Source: CAWCWK01 sp963842125 (lineage in GTDB: Bacteria; Pseudomonadota; Alphaproteobacteria; Rhizobiales; CAWCWK01). From it: 64,000 nt of DNA. The DNA lies in assembly GCA_963842125.1 (NCBI GenBank), contig CAWJFE010000005.1:1488001-1552000 (forward strand), read 5' to 3'. Of the stretch, positions 35,691-44,483 are shown one piece after another. How positions within the stretch are numbered: position 1 is the stretch's first letter; each line of letters starts with the position of its first letter. The notes beneath the pieces were generated by a model. That model worked only from the letters and a program-made list of their open reading frames with translations. It was not told the origin of the DNA and searched no databases. The position numbers were made by a program, and so were the translations under genes.

Positions 35691-36725
35691 ATGGCCACCT
35701 CGTCGCTTCACCGCGAAGCACTTCGTTTTGCACCCTCTCACCCGGCCAAACCGGCCCCTGCCGATGCGTCGCCGCGCGCGGAGCCGCTGCCGCGAGATAT
35801 GGCGCATTTCCCCGGTCCGAAGACCCGCGAGGTCCTGGCCGGCATCCTGCGAGACCAGCTTACCGAGGGGTTCGCGCGAGACGACGAGCGCGGCGTCCGG
35901 CGAACATGCGCGCTTCTCGAAGCGATCTGGCCGGACGTCCCGGACGACCTTCGCACCGACATCCTCGCTCGGATCGAGAGCCAACCCGATTGGGCCGACG
36001 GCCTGCTTCGAATCGTCCTCCTCCAAGGCCGGGCCGACCTAGCCGCCAAGCTCGTCGCCATTCCGAGGAACGTCCTCGACCAGGCGTCGCTGCTCCCGGA
36101 CGACGTCATCGAAGCGATCTGCCTGCGGGAAGATTTCGAAGCCGCAATCCTCCCCGCCATCCTGACGGCGACCGAAAGCACGAAGGTGACGTTCGGCCGT
36201 CTCTATCCGGCCCCCATGCCTGATACCGTCCGCCGCGCGCTCACCGCCTGCGTAGGCCAGAGCGACAGTCGACTGGGCGATGTCCTGGCCGCCCGTGCGG
36301 ACGGCTTCTCGGCCGACCTCGCCGCCGATCTCGAACGGCTCACGACGAATGGAAGGCTCAGCCGATTGCGTCAGGCGGTGATCGGGGTCACGTCGCTCGA
36401 AGCACCGGCGGAGTCGCCGCTGCTGGTGAAGATCACAGAGCGGCTCGCCGCGATGTCGGAAGAGGGGGACGACGTCGGAACGCTTCATGTTCTCGCCAGT
36501 CTTCTGCGCCTGCCGCCTGCTGCGGTGACAAAACTCGTGTCCGACGAAGACCCGCTCCTGCTGGCGCTCGGTTTGCGGGGCGTGTGTCTGGCGCCGGAAC
36601 TCGTCGACGTCATTCGCGGCGAAAGCGCGTGGCCTGCGCATCGCGCGCGCCATGTGGTGGAAAGCCCCGCCGGCTATACGATCGGGCGCCGCTACGTTGC
36701 GGATTTGCGCCGGCAGGCGGTCTAG
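35691..36725 (+). CDS. helical-repeat protein, DUF2336-like
   Basis: The 344-residue protein is almost entirely helical. The N-terminal 40 residues are Pro/Ala-rich. From about residue 45, repeating pairs of helices follow, with spaced motifs such as LAARADGFSADLAADLERL, and the end contains a more conserved RHVVESPAGYTIG. The pattern resembles DUF2336 proteins of Hyphomicrobiales, but I am not certain. ATG at 35691 was preferred to 35676 because GGAG lies six bases upstream. It ends beside the convergent DUF1491 gene. Confidence 0.6.
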   Translation: MATSSLHREALRFAPSHPAKPAPADASPRAEPLPRDMAHFPGPKTREVLAGILRDQLTEGFARDDERGVRRTCALLEAIWPDVPDDLRTDILARIESQPDWADGLLRIVLLQGRADLAAKLVAIPRNVLDQASLLPDDVIEAICLREDFEAAILPAILTATESTKVTFGRLYPAPMPDTVRRALTACVGQSDSRLGDVLAARADGFSADLAADLERLTTNGRLSRLRQAVIGVTSLEAPAESPLLVKITERLAAMSEEGDDVGTLHVLASLLRLPPAAVTKLVSDEDPLLLALGLRGVCLAPELVDVIRGESAWPAHRARHVVESPAGYTIGRRYVADLRRQAV

Positions 36726-37105
36726 TCGCCGCGCTCCTCATCGGCGAGAAAGTCGCGGCCGTCTCGGTCCTCGACATCGACGACCCAGGCATCCATATCG
36801 AAGCGAAGCTCGGACGCGAGCGCAGCGTCGATGGCGCCCGCCTCGCCTTCCAGCCGGATGGACCAGCGGCGGACCGAGCCGTCATCGTCGAGGTCCATCG
36901 CCGCCGGGCTCAGGAGGCGTTCGCCTGAACTGGCGACGATACGAAGATGGATCGCGCCAGCTTCCCGCGCGCCGCGCCGCGCCAACATGGCGTACCCGCC
37001 GCCATCTCGAACGCGGCGGAGGAAGGCGGACACCCAGAACTCGGAGGTGACGCGCAGCGTCTCAGCCGTTGCCGGAGAGGCCGAGCGCTGCCAGCGTCCC
37101 GGCAT
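36722..37105 (-). CDS. DUF1491 family protein
   Basis: The product of about 111 to 127 residues matches DUF1491: SEFWVSAFLRR, RRGAREAGAIHLRIV, and FDMDAWVVDVEDRDGRDFL. The family function is unknown. The ATG at 37105 has no ribosome site and lies inside the upstream gene. Family alignment suggests that translation really begins at CTG 37057, five bases after the upstream stop. It is the last gene of the operon that runs histidine kinase, peptidoglycan-binding protein, DUF1491. Confidence 0.75.
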   Translation of the reverse strand: MPGRWQRSASPATAETLRVTSEFWVSAFLRRVRDGGGYAMLARRGAREAGAIHLRIVASSGERLLSPAAMDLDDDGSVRRWSIRLEGEAGAIDAALASELRFDMDAWVVDVEDRDGRDFLADEERGD

Positions 37106-37760
37106 CCGCGCCGTTCGACACGGGCAAGCCCTCATTGGCTTGGAAGGCGCCTAGCGCCTCGCGGGTCGCGCGGCCCATCATACCGTCGACGGGGCCGGGA
37201 TCGAAGCCGCGCTCCGCGAGACGTTCCTGCACGAGGCGTACGATTGCGTCCTTCGCGACCTTCGGAACCGATGGTGCGGACGGTGCAGCGGCGACAATCT
37301 GACGTGGTTTGGAGGATTCGAGAAGCGCCGCCAACGGATCGCCAGCATCTGTCGACGCACCATCGACTGCGCGTGTCTCCACCACCGTCCCAGACGTATC
37401 ACCCTCCAAAGCGGCGTACACGGCGTTGAGAGTGCGGCGGCCCATTAGGCCGTCGAGATCGCCACCGTAGAGCCCCATCGCCTGCAGACGCGACTGCAAC
37501 TCACGCACATTCGGATCGGCCAGTGGACCGGGGCGCACGCTCATCGCGGACGGGCGAACGACCTGATCGGCCTTAAAGAGGGGCGCTGGATGGACGCCCG
37601 GTTGCAGCACTGTCGCATTGAGCGCCGCGAAGCCGACGAGCGCCGCCGAGCCCAGGATCCACAGATGCTGCGCCTTAGGCCGAATACGGGGGAGCGCGAA
37701 GGATCGCCCGCCCTCCTTGCGGCGGCTCGTCGGCCTGATCGGCTTGCGCGGCGTTCTCAT
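37062..37760 (-). CDS. peptidoglycan-binding domain protein
   Basis: The 232-residue protein has a basic N-terminal segment, a membrane helix (WILGSAALVGFAALNATVL), and two PG_binding_1 domains. The first has VRELQSRLQAMGLYGGDLDGLMGRRT, and the second has RLVQERLAERGFDPGPVDGMMGRAT with AFQANEGLP. The soluble part is periplasmic. Its start overlaps the stop of the histidine kinase gene (ATGA), linking it to a signalling protein. Confidence 0.87.
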   Translation of the reverse strand: MRTPRKPIRPTSRRKEGGRSFALPRIRPKAQHLWILGSAALVGFAALNATVLQPGVHPAPLFKADQVVRPSAMSVRPGPLADPNVRELQSRLQAMGLYGGDLDGLMGRRTLNAVYAALEGDTSGTVVETRAVDGASTDAGDPLAALLESSKPRQIVAAAPSAPSVPKVAKDAIVRLVQERLAERGFDPGPVDGMMGRATREALGAFQANEGLPVSNGADAGTLAALGLSGNG

Positions 37761-39487
37761 GCGACCTCCCGGAGTGGCAGCTGGCTGACGGTCGCGCCGC
37801 CATTGGGGTCGAGCGGCAGAGTGATCGTGACCGTCGTACCGACGCCGAGCTCGCTCGTCATCTCGAACGAACCCTTGTGAAGCTCCACGAGGCCACGAAC
37901 GACGGAGAGACCGAGGCCCGTGCCCTCGTAGTTGCGGCTATAGCTCGTCTCGGCCTGCACGAAGGGCTGTCCGAGACGCGGCAGGTCCTCCTTCGAGATC
38001 CCGATGCCCGTGTCGCTGACGCGAACCCGCAAGTTCCGACCGATCGTCTCGATGCTCAGCGTCACCTCGCCGCCCGGCTCGGTGAACTTCTGCGCGTTGG
38101 ACAGGAGATTGATCAGCATCTGCCGGAAGGCGCGGCAGTCCGCGGTGAGTTCCGGCAGTGCGTCGAAGTTCTGGACGAGCGCAAGACCGCCTTCGGAGAA
38201 TTGGCTCGACAGCATCTGGCAGCAATCGCGCGCGGCGGCCGTCGGGTCGAAGCCTTCCAGCGTCACGGTGAAGTGACCCGCCTCGATCTTCGACATGTCG
38301 AGCACGTCGTTGACGACCTGGAGGAGGTGCTTGCCGCTCTGGTTGATAAGTTCGGCATATTCCTTGCGCTGCGCCTCGCTCAGCATCGCGAGCATATCGC
38401 CGCTCAGCATGTCGGAAAACCCGATGACGGCGTTGAGCGGCGTGCGAAGCTCGTGACTGACGCTCGCGAGGAACTGCATCTTGGCGCCGCTGGCACGATC
38501 GGCCTCTTCGCGCGCGGACAGCAGCGCCTCGGCGTAGTCCTTGCGGTCCTGAATATCGCGGGTGATGCTCACGACGCCTCCGCTATCATCGTTGAGGGGC
38601 CGACAGCGCATTTCCATCCAGCGATAGGACGGGCCGTCGGTATCCGAGGTTGCCTTCACGCGAAATTCGACGGTCTCCTCCGCTCCGTCGGCGGCGGTTC
38701 GAAGGGCGCGCAGGTAAGCCACGCGGTCGATGAGGTGGATGCGCTCCCGCAAACCATGGGCGGCCAGGTCCTTGGGCGTGGCGCCGAATACGAATTCGGC
38801 CGCGGGGCTCGCGAAGGTCAGGCTGCCATCGGGGTCGTGCCGCGTGATGGCGTCGCCCGCATTGTTCGCCAGCAGTCGGAAGGCGTCTTCGCGTTCCTGC
38901 AGCATCGTCTCGCGCATCCGCCCGAACCGATCACCGCCGAACATGATCGCGGCGACATAGGCCGCTGCCGTCAGAGCGCCGATGACGGCCATGCCATCGG
39001 CTCCCGCCAGTCCCGGAACGGCGACGCCGAGGAAGAGAATGCCGAGGACGGAAACGCCAGCCGAAATGCCGACCACCATGAGCGATCCGGACAATGCGGC
39101 CTCCGCCGGGATCGCGATCAACCAGAAGGCCGCGAAGGAATCGAGCCCTCCCGTGATGCTTGCGACATAGATCACCAGACCCGCAAGGCCCAGCGTCGAG
39201 AAGATGTGCGCCCGCCGAACCGCTCCGCTATGCGCCGCGAAGGCAGCGACCGCTATGGGAACGCAGAGCCAGACGTAGACTAGCACGACCTCGATCGAAA
39301 TCGACGGTTGGAGCAGGAGATAGACCGGCAGCACGGCAAGCGCGAGAACGCCCGCCACGACGTGCGACGCAACGAACGAACGGCGGCGGGCCTCGTTCAA
39401 GGCCTCGTCCGAACTGTTCAGCCCGGAGGCATCCGGCGTGCCGTTTATAAGGTCGGCAAGCCGACGCAACTGGCGAATGATGTTCAC
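37757..39487 (-). CDS. membrane PAS sensor histidine kinase, DivJ-like
   Basis: The 576-residue protein has about six N-terminal membrane helices (for instance VVAGVLALAVLPVYLLL), a PAS domain at about 205-325 (AFRLLANNAGDAITRHDPDG), and a histidine kinase core. His344 is in SHELRTPLNAVIGFSD, the N box is LINLLSNAQKFT, and the G boxes are DTGIGI and GTGLGLSVV. Six helices followed by PAS and kinase is the DivJ architecture, and DivK and PleD are encoded in the same window, so a DivJ role is plausible but not proven. Peptidoglycan-binding and DUF1491 genes follow in one operon. A CtrA-like site lies 44 bases before its ATG. Confidence 0.82.
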   Translation of the reverse strand: MNIIRQLRRLADLINGTPDASGLNSSDEALNEARRRSFVASHVVAGVLALAVLPVYLLLQPSISIEVVLVYVWLCVPIAVAAFAAHSGAVRRAHIFSTLGLAGLVIYVASITGGLDSFAAFWLIAIPAEAALSGSLMVVGISAGVSVLGILFLGVAVPGLAGADGMAVIGALTAAAYVAAIMFGGDRFGRMRETMLQEREDAFRLLANNAGDAITRHDPDGSLTFASPAAEFVFGATPKDLAAHGLRERIHLIDRVAYLRALRTAADGAEETVEFRVKATSDTDGPSYRWMEMRCRPLNDDSGGVVSITRDIQDRKDYAEALLSAREEADRASGAKMQFLASVSHELRTPLNAVIGFSDMLSGDMLAMLSEAQRKEYAELINQSGKHLLQVVNDVLDMSKIEAGHFTVTLEGFDPTAAARDCCQMLSSQFSEGGLALVQNFDALPELTADCRAFRQMLINLLSNAQKFTEPGGEVTLSIETIGRNLRVRVSDTGIGISKEDLPRLGQPFVQAETSYSRNYEGTGLGLSVVRGLVELHKGSFEMTSELGVGTTVTITLPLDPNGGATVSQLPLREVA

Positions 39488-39530
39488 AACGCAACCTCGA
39501 ACAACCTAGGCCGATCATGCGACATGCGTC

Positions 39531-39545
39531 TTAAAGGGGCGCTAA
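39531..39545. promoter_or_regulatory. candidate CtrA-like site (TTAA-N7-CTAA)
   Basis: TTAA at 39531-39534 and CTAA at 39542-39545 are seven bases apart, one mismatch from the CtrA consensus. It lies 44 bases upstream of the histidine kinase start on the minus strand. Confidence 0.35.
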
Positions 39546-39737
39546 GGGCCTGTCCGCATTGGGAACCAAAAGGGGTGTCCTTCCTTCGCCGTGCCGGTCG
39601 AAACCGCGTGAATAGGCCGATAGGAACAAGTTGAGCGGTTTCTCCAACGAGGGCTTTCCACCTGGCCCGTATGTTTGGCCTCATCGAGAACCCGGCCACG
39701 GGAAAAACGGTCGGGACGAGATGGGAAAAGGTGTCTT

Positions 39738-40226
39738 ATGTACTTCATCGTACGATCGATGTTCTGGATCGGTATCGTCGTCCTGCTGCTGCCGATCGGC
39801 GGCGACACGCAGTTCAAGAGCGAGGACGCGTTCGAGGCCGCGAAGTCGGCGGTAGCCGATTTGTCCGGCTTCTGCGACCGCAACCCGGGCACATGCGAGA
39901 CGAGCGCGACGGCCGTCAGCGTATTCGGTCACAAGATGGCCGAGAGCGCGAAATGGGCCTATGCTTTCGCGACCGACCAGACCTACACGCCGACCGAGCG
40001 CGAGACGGATGTCCGCACCGTTCGCACCGTGCCCTTCACTGCGCCGGGCGTGGTAGCGCGGCCGGAGATGGCGGTCGACCTGACACGGCCTTCGGCTCCG
40101 GCCACGGCCGCTCGCAACGTGACGCGGGTGATGCCGACCGACGAGCCGAATACGACGATCTTGCAACGCGGCACACTGACGGCCGCCGATCAGGCTCCGG
40201 CATGGCAGGGTGGTCAGCGGATCTGA
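39738..40226 (+). CDS. DUF5330 family membrane-anchored protein
   Basis: The 162-residue protein begins with one hydrophobic helix (FIVRSMFWIGIVVLLLPIGG) and a soluble part with AVADLSGFCDRNPGTCET and an unstructured Thr/Ala-rich tail. The helix, the FCDRNPxxC motif and the location directly before sufE match DUF5330. ATG at 39738 has AAGG six bases upstream. Function unknown. Confidence 0.82.
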   Translation: MYFIVRSMFWIGIVVLLLPIGGDTQFKSEDAFEAAKSAVADLSGFCDRNPGTCETSATAVSVFGHKMAESAKWAYAFATDQTYTPTERETDVRTVRTVPFTAPGVVARPEMAVDLTRPSAPATAARNVTRVMPTDEPNTTILQRGTLTAADQAPAWQGGQRI

Positions 40227-40322
40227 TCGCCGTCCAGCCGCGTCCTATAGCCGAGTAGCCCGCCGGCCGGCCCGATGCTATCGGAGCCGGCCGCAGCTGT
40301 TTCGTGCCGAATGGATCGCCGG

Positions 40323-40727
40323 ATGAAGACTATCGAAGAGATCGAGGACGACTTCGCCTTCCTCGACGACTGGGAAGATCGCTACCGATACGTGATCGAG
40401 CTCGGCCGCGAACTTCCGCCGCTGGCGAGCGAGGAGCGCAACGAGCACAACAAGGTTTCGGGTTGCGCCAGCCAGGTCTGGCTATCGATCGAACCCGATG
40501 GCGACACGATGACCATCCGCGGCGAGAGCGACGCGCATATCGTCCAAGGTCTCGTCGCTCTCGTGACGCGCCTGACATCGGGCCGCACGCCAGCCGAAAT
40601 CGCCGAGAGCGATCCCAAGGCCTTCTTCGAGCGCATCGGTCTCATCGAACACCTGTCGCAGCAGCGCGCGAACGGTCTCAATTCCATGATCACCCGCATC
40701 CGCGCCGAAGCCGCAGGGCGTCTGTAG
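40323..40727 (+). CDS. sufE: SufE family cysteine desulfuration protein
   Basis: The 134-residue protein contains FAFLDDWEDRYRYVIELGR, the sulfur-accepting Cys in VSGCASQVW, and the C-terminal LIEHLSQQRANGLNSMI. SufE takes persulfide from SufS for Fe-S cluster assembly. The start at 40323 is where family similarity begins; upstream ATG 40311 would add four residues. It ends close to parC, which runs the opposite way. Confidence 0.92.
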   Translation: MKTIEEIEDDFAFLDDWEDRYRYVIELGRELPPLASEERNEHNKVSGCASQVWLSIEPDGDTMTIRGESDAHIVQGLVALVTRLTSGRTPAEIAESDPKAFFERIGLIEHLSQQRANGLNSMITRIRAEAAGRL

Positions 40728-40735
40728 CGTCCCGA

Positions 40736-43009
40736 CTACCCGACCTTCAGGCCGCTTGCATCGAAGCGGTTGGCTTTGGGAAAGCCGCGTGGCGCGAGGC
40801 GGCCGGTCTGGGCGCGGTCGCCGCGATACTCGTCGATCTCGGCTCCGGTTCGCGTGTGCGAGCGGGATGAGCCGTCGACCCAGGTGAGGCCGTCCGCCCA
40901 AACGAGCGGCATGGCATCGGCAAGACCGCCATCCTTGAACTTCTGCAGGCGCATGCCACGGCCTCGCGTCAGCTCGGGCACCTGGTCGCGCGGGATCACG
41001 AGGAGCTTCCGATTCTCGCCCAACAAGGCTACGGCGTCGGCGGCGTCTGCTACGAGCGACGAGACGACCAGGCGATCGCCGGGCGAGACGCCGAGGATCT
41101 GCTTGCCCTTGCGCGCGTTGCCGATCATGCCCGATTCGGGCGCGATGAACCCGCGTCCGTCGCCGGCGACGAGCAGGCGTTTGGCACCCGGCTCGTGCCG
41201 GAATGCGGCCGCGATACCATCGCCTTCGGCGAGATCGACCATCAGTCGCACCGGCTCGCCCTGCCCTCGCCCGCCAGGCAGACGCTCGGCGTTCAGCGTG
41301 AAGGCGCGCCCCTCGTTGGACAGGAGGATGAGCTTGTCCGTCGTCTCCGCCTTGAACGCGAAGGCGAGGCTGTCGCCCGCCTTTAGAGATACGCCCGACA
41401 CATCATCCACATGGCCCTTCAAGGCGCGGACCCAGCCGTGTTCGGTAATCAATACCGTGATCGGCTCGCGCTCGACCATGGCGCGCTGGATGGCGGCGTC
41501 GTCGGTCTCGGGCGCATCGCCGAAACTCGTCCGGCGACGGCCGAGCTCCGTGTCCGGGCCGAACATCTTGCCGACCTTCGCGATCTCGGAGGAAACGCGC
41601 GTCCACTGACGGCGGTCGGACCCAAGAAGCTTCTCCAAGCCGTCCTTTTCCTTCTCCAGCGCTTCGTACTCGCGCCGGATCTCCATCTCTTCGAGTTTGC
41701 GCAGGGCGCGTAGCCGCATGTTGAGGATGGCTTCGGCCTGAACGTCCGTCAGCTCGAACGTCGCCATGAGGACGGCTTTGGGCTCGTCCTCCTCGCGGAT
41801 GATGCGGATGACCTCGTCGAGATTGAGATAGGCGACGAGGTAGCCGCCGAGCACCTCCATCCGGTGGACGATCTTTTCTACCCGGAAGCGGGAGCGTCGC
41901 ACCAGCACGTCGCGGCGGTGATCGACCCACTCGCGCAGCATGGTGCGCAATCCGACGACCTTCGGCACCTTGCCGCCGATGAGGACGTTCATGTTCAGCG
42001 GTACGCGAACTTCGAGATCGGTCAGCTTGAAGAGCGACTCCATCAGCAGCGCCGGATCGACGGTGCGCGCACGCGGCTCCAGCACGACGCGCACATCCTC
42101 CGCCGATTCGTCCCGCACGTCCGCCAGCACCGGCAGCTTACGGGTCTGAATCAAGTCCGCGATGCGCTCGATGAGCTTCGCCTTCTGCACCTGGTAGGGG
42201 ATCTCGGTGACGACGATGGTGTAGGTGCCCCGCCCCTGGTCCTCCACCGACCAGCGGGCGCGAAGCCGGAAGCTGCCACGTCCCGTCTCGTAGGATTTCA
42301 GCATCGAGCCCGGCGTCTCGACGAGCACGCCGCCGGTCGGAAGGTCGGGCCCCGGCACGACCTCCATCAGCGCGGACGTCTCGATGTCGGGATCGTCGAT
42401 CAGCATCTGCGCGGCCGCGCAGATCTCGGCGGCGTTGTGCGGCGGAATGCTCGTCGCCATGCCGACGGCAATGCCGGTCGAGCCGTTGGCGAGCAGGTTG
42501 GGGAAGGCGCCGGGCAGAACGATCGGCTCGGCATCCTCGCCGTCATAGGTCTCGCGAAAATCGACTGCGCCCTCGTCCAGCCCGTCGAGGAGTAGCTTGG
42601 CGACTTCGGTCAGCCGCGCTTCGGTATAGCGCATCGCGGCGGCGCCATCGCCGTCCACATTGCCGAAGTTGCCCTGGCCATCGACCAACGGATAACGAAC
42701 CGCGAAACTTTGCGCGAGGCGAACGAGCGCATCGTAGACCGACTGGTCGCCATGCGGGTGATACTTGCCGATCACGTCGCCGACGACGCGGGCGCATTTC
42801 TTGAAGCCCTGACCGGGGTCGAGCTTCAGCTGGCGCATCGCGTAGAGCAGCCGGCGGTGGACCGGCTTCAGCCCGTCCCGGGCATCCGGCAGCGCGCGAT
42901 GCATGATGGTGGACAGCGCATAGGCGAGGTAGCGCTCCTCGAGCGCCTCGCGCAGGTCTATCGGCTGGACGTCTCCGCCGGAGCCGTCCTTGATCGTGAT
43001 GTTTCCCAT
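40736..43009 (-). CDS. parC: DNA topoisomerase IV subunit A
   Basis: The 757-residue protein is ParC: catalytic Tyr in AAMRYTEARL (near residue 127), the quinolone-determining segment HPHGDQSVYDALVRLAQ, and the C-terminal beta-propeller domain with EGDGIAAAFRHEPGAKRLL. It lacks the GyrA box, supporting ParC over GyrA. It decatenates daughter chromosomes with ParE. The Gln after HPHGD is normal in many Hyphomicrobiales ParC proteins. Confidence 0.93.
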   Translation of the reverse strand: MGNITIKDGSGGDVQPIDLREALEERYLAYALSTIMHRALPDARDGLKPVHRRLLYAMRQLKLDPGQGFKKCARVVGDVIGKYHPHGDQSVYDALVRLAQSFAVRYPLVDGQGNFGNVDGDGAAAMRYTEARLTEVAKLLLDGLDEGAVDFRETYDGEDAEPIVLPGAFPNLLANGSTGIAVGMATSIPPHNAAEICAAAQMLIDDPDIETSALMEVVPGPDLPTGGVLVETPGSMLKSYETGRGSFRLRARWSVEDQGRGTYTIVVTEIPYQVQKAKLIERIADLIQTRKLPVLADVRDESAEDVRVVLEPRARTVDPALLMESLFKLTDLEVRVPLNMNVLIGGKVPKVVGLRTMLREWVDHRRDVLVRRSRFRVEKIVHRMEVLGGYLVAYLNLDEVIRIIREEDEPKAVLMATFELTDVQAEAILNMRLRALRKLEEMEIRREYEALEKEKDGLEKLLGSDRRQWTRVSSEIAKVGKMFGPDTELGRRRTSFGDAPETDDAAIQRAMVEREPITVLITEHGWVRALKGHVDDVSGVSLKAGDSLAFAFKAETTDKLILLSNEGRAFTLNAERLPGGRGQGEPVRLMVDLAEGDGIAAAFRHEPGAKRLLVAGDGRGFIAPESGMIGNARKGKQILGVSPGDRLVVSSLVADAADAVALLGENRKLLVIPRDQVPELTRGRGMRLQKFKDGGLADAMPLVWADGLTWVDGSSRSHTRTGAEIDEYRGDRAQTGRLAPRGFPKANRFDASGLKVG

Positions 43010-43088
43010 GCGTTCTCATACCGCGCGAGATTGCGCCGAACAAGGCGGGGCGGTGGATTGCGCGTCTAGAGTTGCCTCTTTGCCCCGC

Positions 43089-43598
43089 CTAGTCGGCGCG
43101 CTTGAGCGCGATGTCGGACGTCACCACGATCGCGTCGGTCTCGGGGTCGCGGTCGCGCGTCAAGAGCCGCAGCGTGCCGTCTTCGGACAGCGAGAGCGAC
43201 ATGGCCGCTTCGTCGTCACCGTTGATCTCGGCGTTCCAGGTGATGTCGAGTTCGACCGCGTCGCCTGCGAGCGCGCCCACCAGCTTGGCCGGACCGGAGC
43301 CTGCGCCGGTGTAGATGCCGCTATAGCCATCACCGTCCCGCTCCAACGCGACGCCGATCTCGCGCTTGACGAACATCGCACCGCATTCGCCAGACAGGTC
43401 GAAGGCGTCATCCGGCGTCTTTACCTCGACATCGCACGAGATGCGTAAAGGCGACCGGTCGGTCCGGATCCGGACTTCGCCGCGGCCGCTCCAGCTACCG
43501 TCGAGCGCTGCGAGAAACGTCTCGCCCGCTCCATCCTCCGGCGCGGCGTGGGCCGGGATGACGAGGAGGGCCGAGGTGAGAAGGTAGCGAGCGATCAT
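43089..43598 (-). CDS. secreted protein, unknown function
   Basis: The 169-residue protein has a signal peptide (LLTSALLVIPAHA) and a beta-rich body beginning LDGSWSGRGEVRI, with two cysteines (SCDVEV and GECGAM) that may form a disulfide. It appears periplasmic. It lies between recO and parC on the same strand, 80 bases before the parC start, and I do not recognise a named family. Confidence 0.7.
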   Translation of the reverse strand: MIARYLLTSALLVIPAHAAPEDGAGETFLAALDGSWSGRGEVRIRTDRSPLRISCDVEVKTPDDAFDLSGECGAMFVKREIGVALERDGDGYSGIYTGAGSGPAKLVGALAGDAVELDITWNAEINGDDEAAMSLSLSEDGTLRLLTRDRDPETDAIVVTSDIALKRAD

Positions 43599-43624
43599 GG
43601 GGTGTCCTTGGTGGGTACGTGAAG

Positions 43625-44389
43625 CTACGCGAAAGCCCCCACAAAGGTTGCATCAACTTCGCTCGCCCGCCCGATGAGCGCGCCGAGCCGCTCTCGCGAG
43701 TAGGGCATTCGAGCCCCGCTAGGCGCGTAAAGATGTCGCTCGAGAAAATGGCTGGTCAATCGATAGCCGTCGCGAAGGTCGTCCGGCCGAAGGGGTGCTT
43801 TCGGGTCTGTGACGAAGGCCGGGAGCGGCAGCAACTTGCGCGCGTAGAGCTGGCCCTCGTCGGAGCTGACCGCCCGGCCCGTCTTCGGCGAAACGTAGGT
43901 CAGGCTCGCATTGCCACCCACCGCCCCGGAGACCGCGCACCGGGTAAGATCCAGCCCGACGCCGAGTTCGTCCAGAAGCGCGATCTCGAACCGGATGAGA
44001 AGCGCCGCCGCAACGTCCGTGCGCGGGAACGCGTCGAGGACGATGGTTGCGGCTTCATAGAGCGCCCGATGCGGATCGCGTTCCGCCAGGAGGCGTAGAT
44101 GCTCGCATATCGTCCCGACAACGAGAAGCGACGCTTCCGACTCCAGCAGGTGCCCGGCGCGCTGCAGCTGCGATTCGACGGCGAACGTGCCGAGATGCTC
44201 GTCCAGCCGCGCCCGCCAGTGCAAGGCGACGGTGTTGCCGGGCTGAAGCGTCGGTGTCTTCTTGCGTGATCGGCCGCCATGGACAAGGCCGGAATGGCGC
44301 CCGTTCTCGCGCGTCATCACCTCCAGCACCACGGCCGTCTCGCCGAAATGCCGCGTTCCGATCACGATGCCTTCGTCTCGCCATTCCAT
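43625..44389 (-). CDS. recO: DNA repair protein RecO
   Basis: The 254-residue protein fits RecO: an OB-fold N-terminus (EWRDEGIVIGTRHFGETAVVLEVMTRENG), HSGLVHGGRSRKK, and a helical C-terminus. It loads RecA with RecF and RecR. The four cysteines of the zinc form are not evident here. The ATG at 44389 has no strong ribosome site. Confidence 0.87.
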   Translation of the reverse strand: MEWRDEGIVIGTRHFGETAVVLEVMTRENGRHSGLVHGGRSRKKTPTLQPGNTVALHWRARLDEHLGTFAVESQLQRAGHLLESEASLLVVGTICEHLRLLAERDPHRALYEAATIVLDAFPRTDVAAALLIRFEIALLDELGVGLDLTRCAVSGAVGGNASLTYVSPKTGRAVSSDEGQLYARKLLPLPAFVTDPKAPLRPDDLRDGYRLTSHFLERHLYAPSGARMPYSRERLGALIGRASEVDATFVGAFA

Positions 44390-44483
44390 CGCTTGGTACC
44401 GTCCTCCTGTTTATGAAATATAGGCATTCGCTATAGCGCTGTCCCGCTTTTCGCGGGCTCCAATTCCATCAGGACGACGCATC

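Noticed and set aside
37877..39283. 468-codon plus-strand open frame antisense to the histidine kinase
   Set aside because: It lies wholly inside the DivJ-like kinase gene, whose protein has clear domains; GC-rich codon bias makes long antisense frames common. No domain is visible in the antisense product.
42774..42780. Gln in the quinolone region of ParC (HPHGDQS)
   Set aside because: This residue is usual in Hyphomicrobiales ParC, so it is not evidence of acquired resistance.
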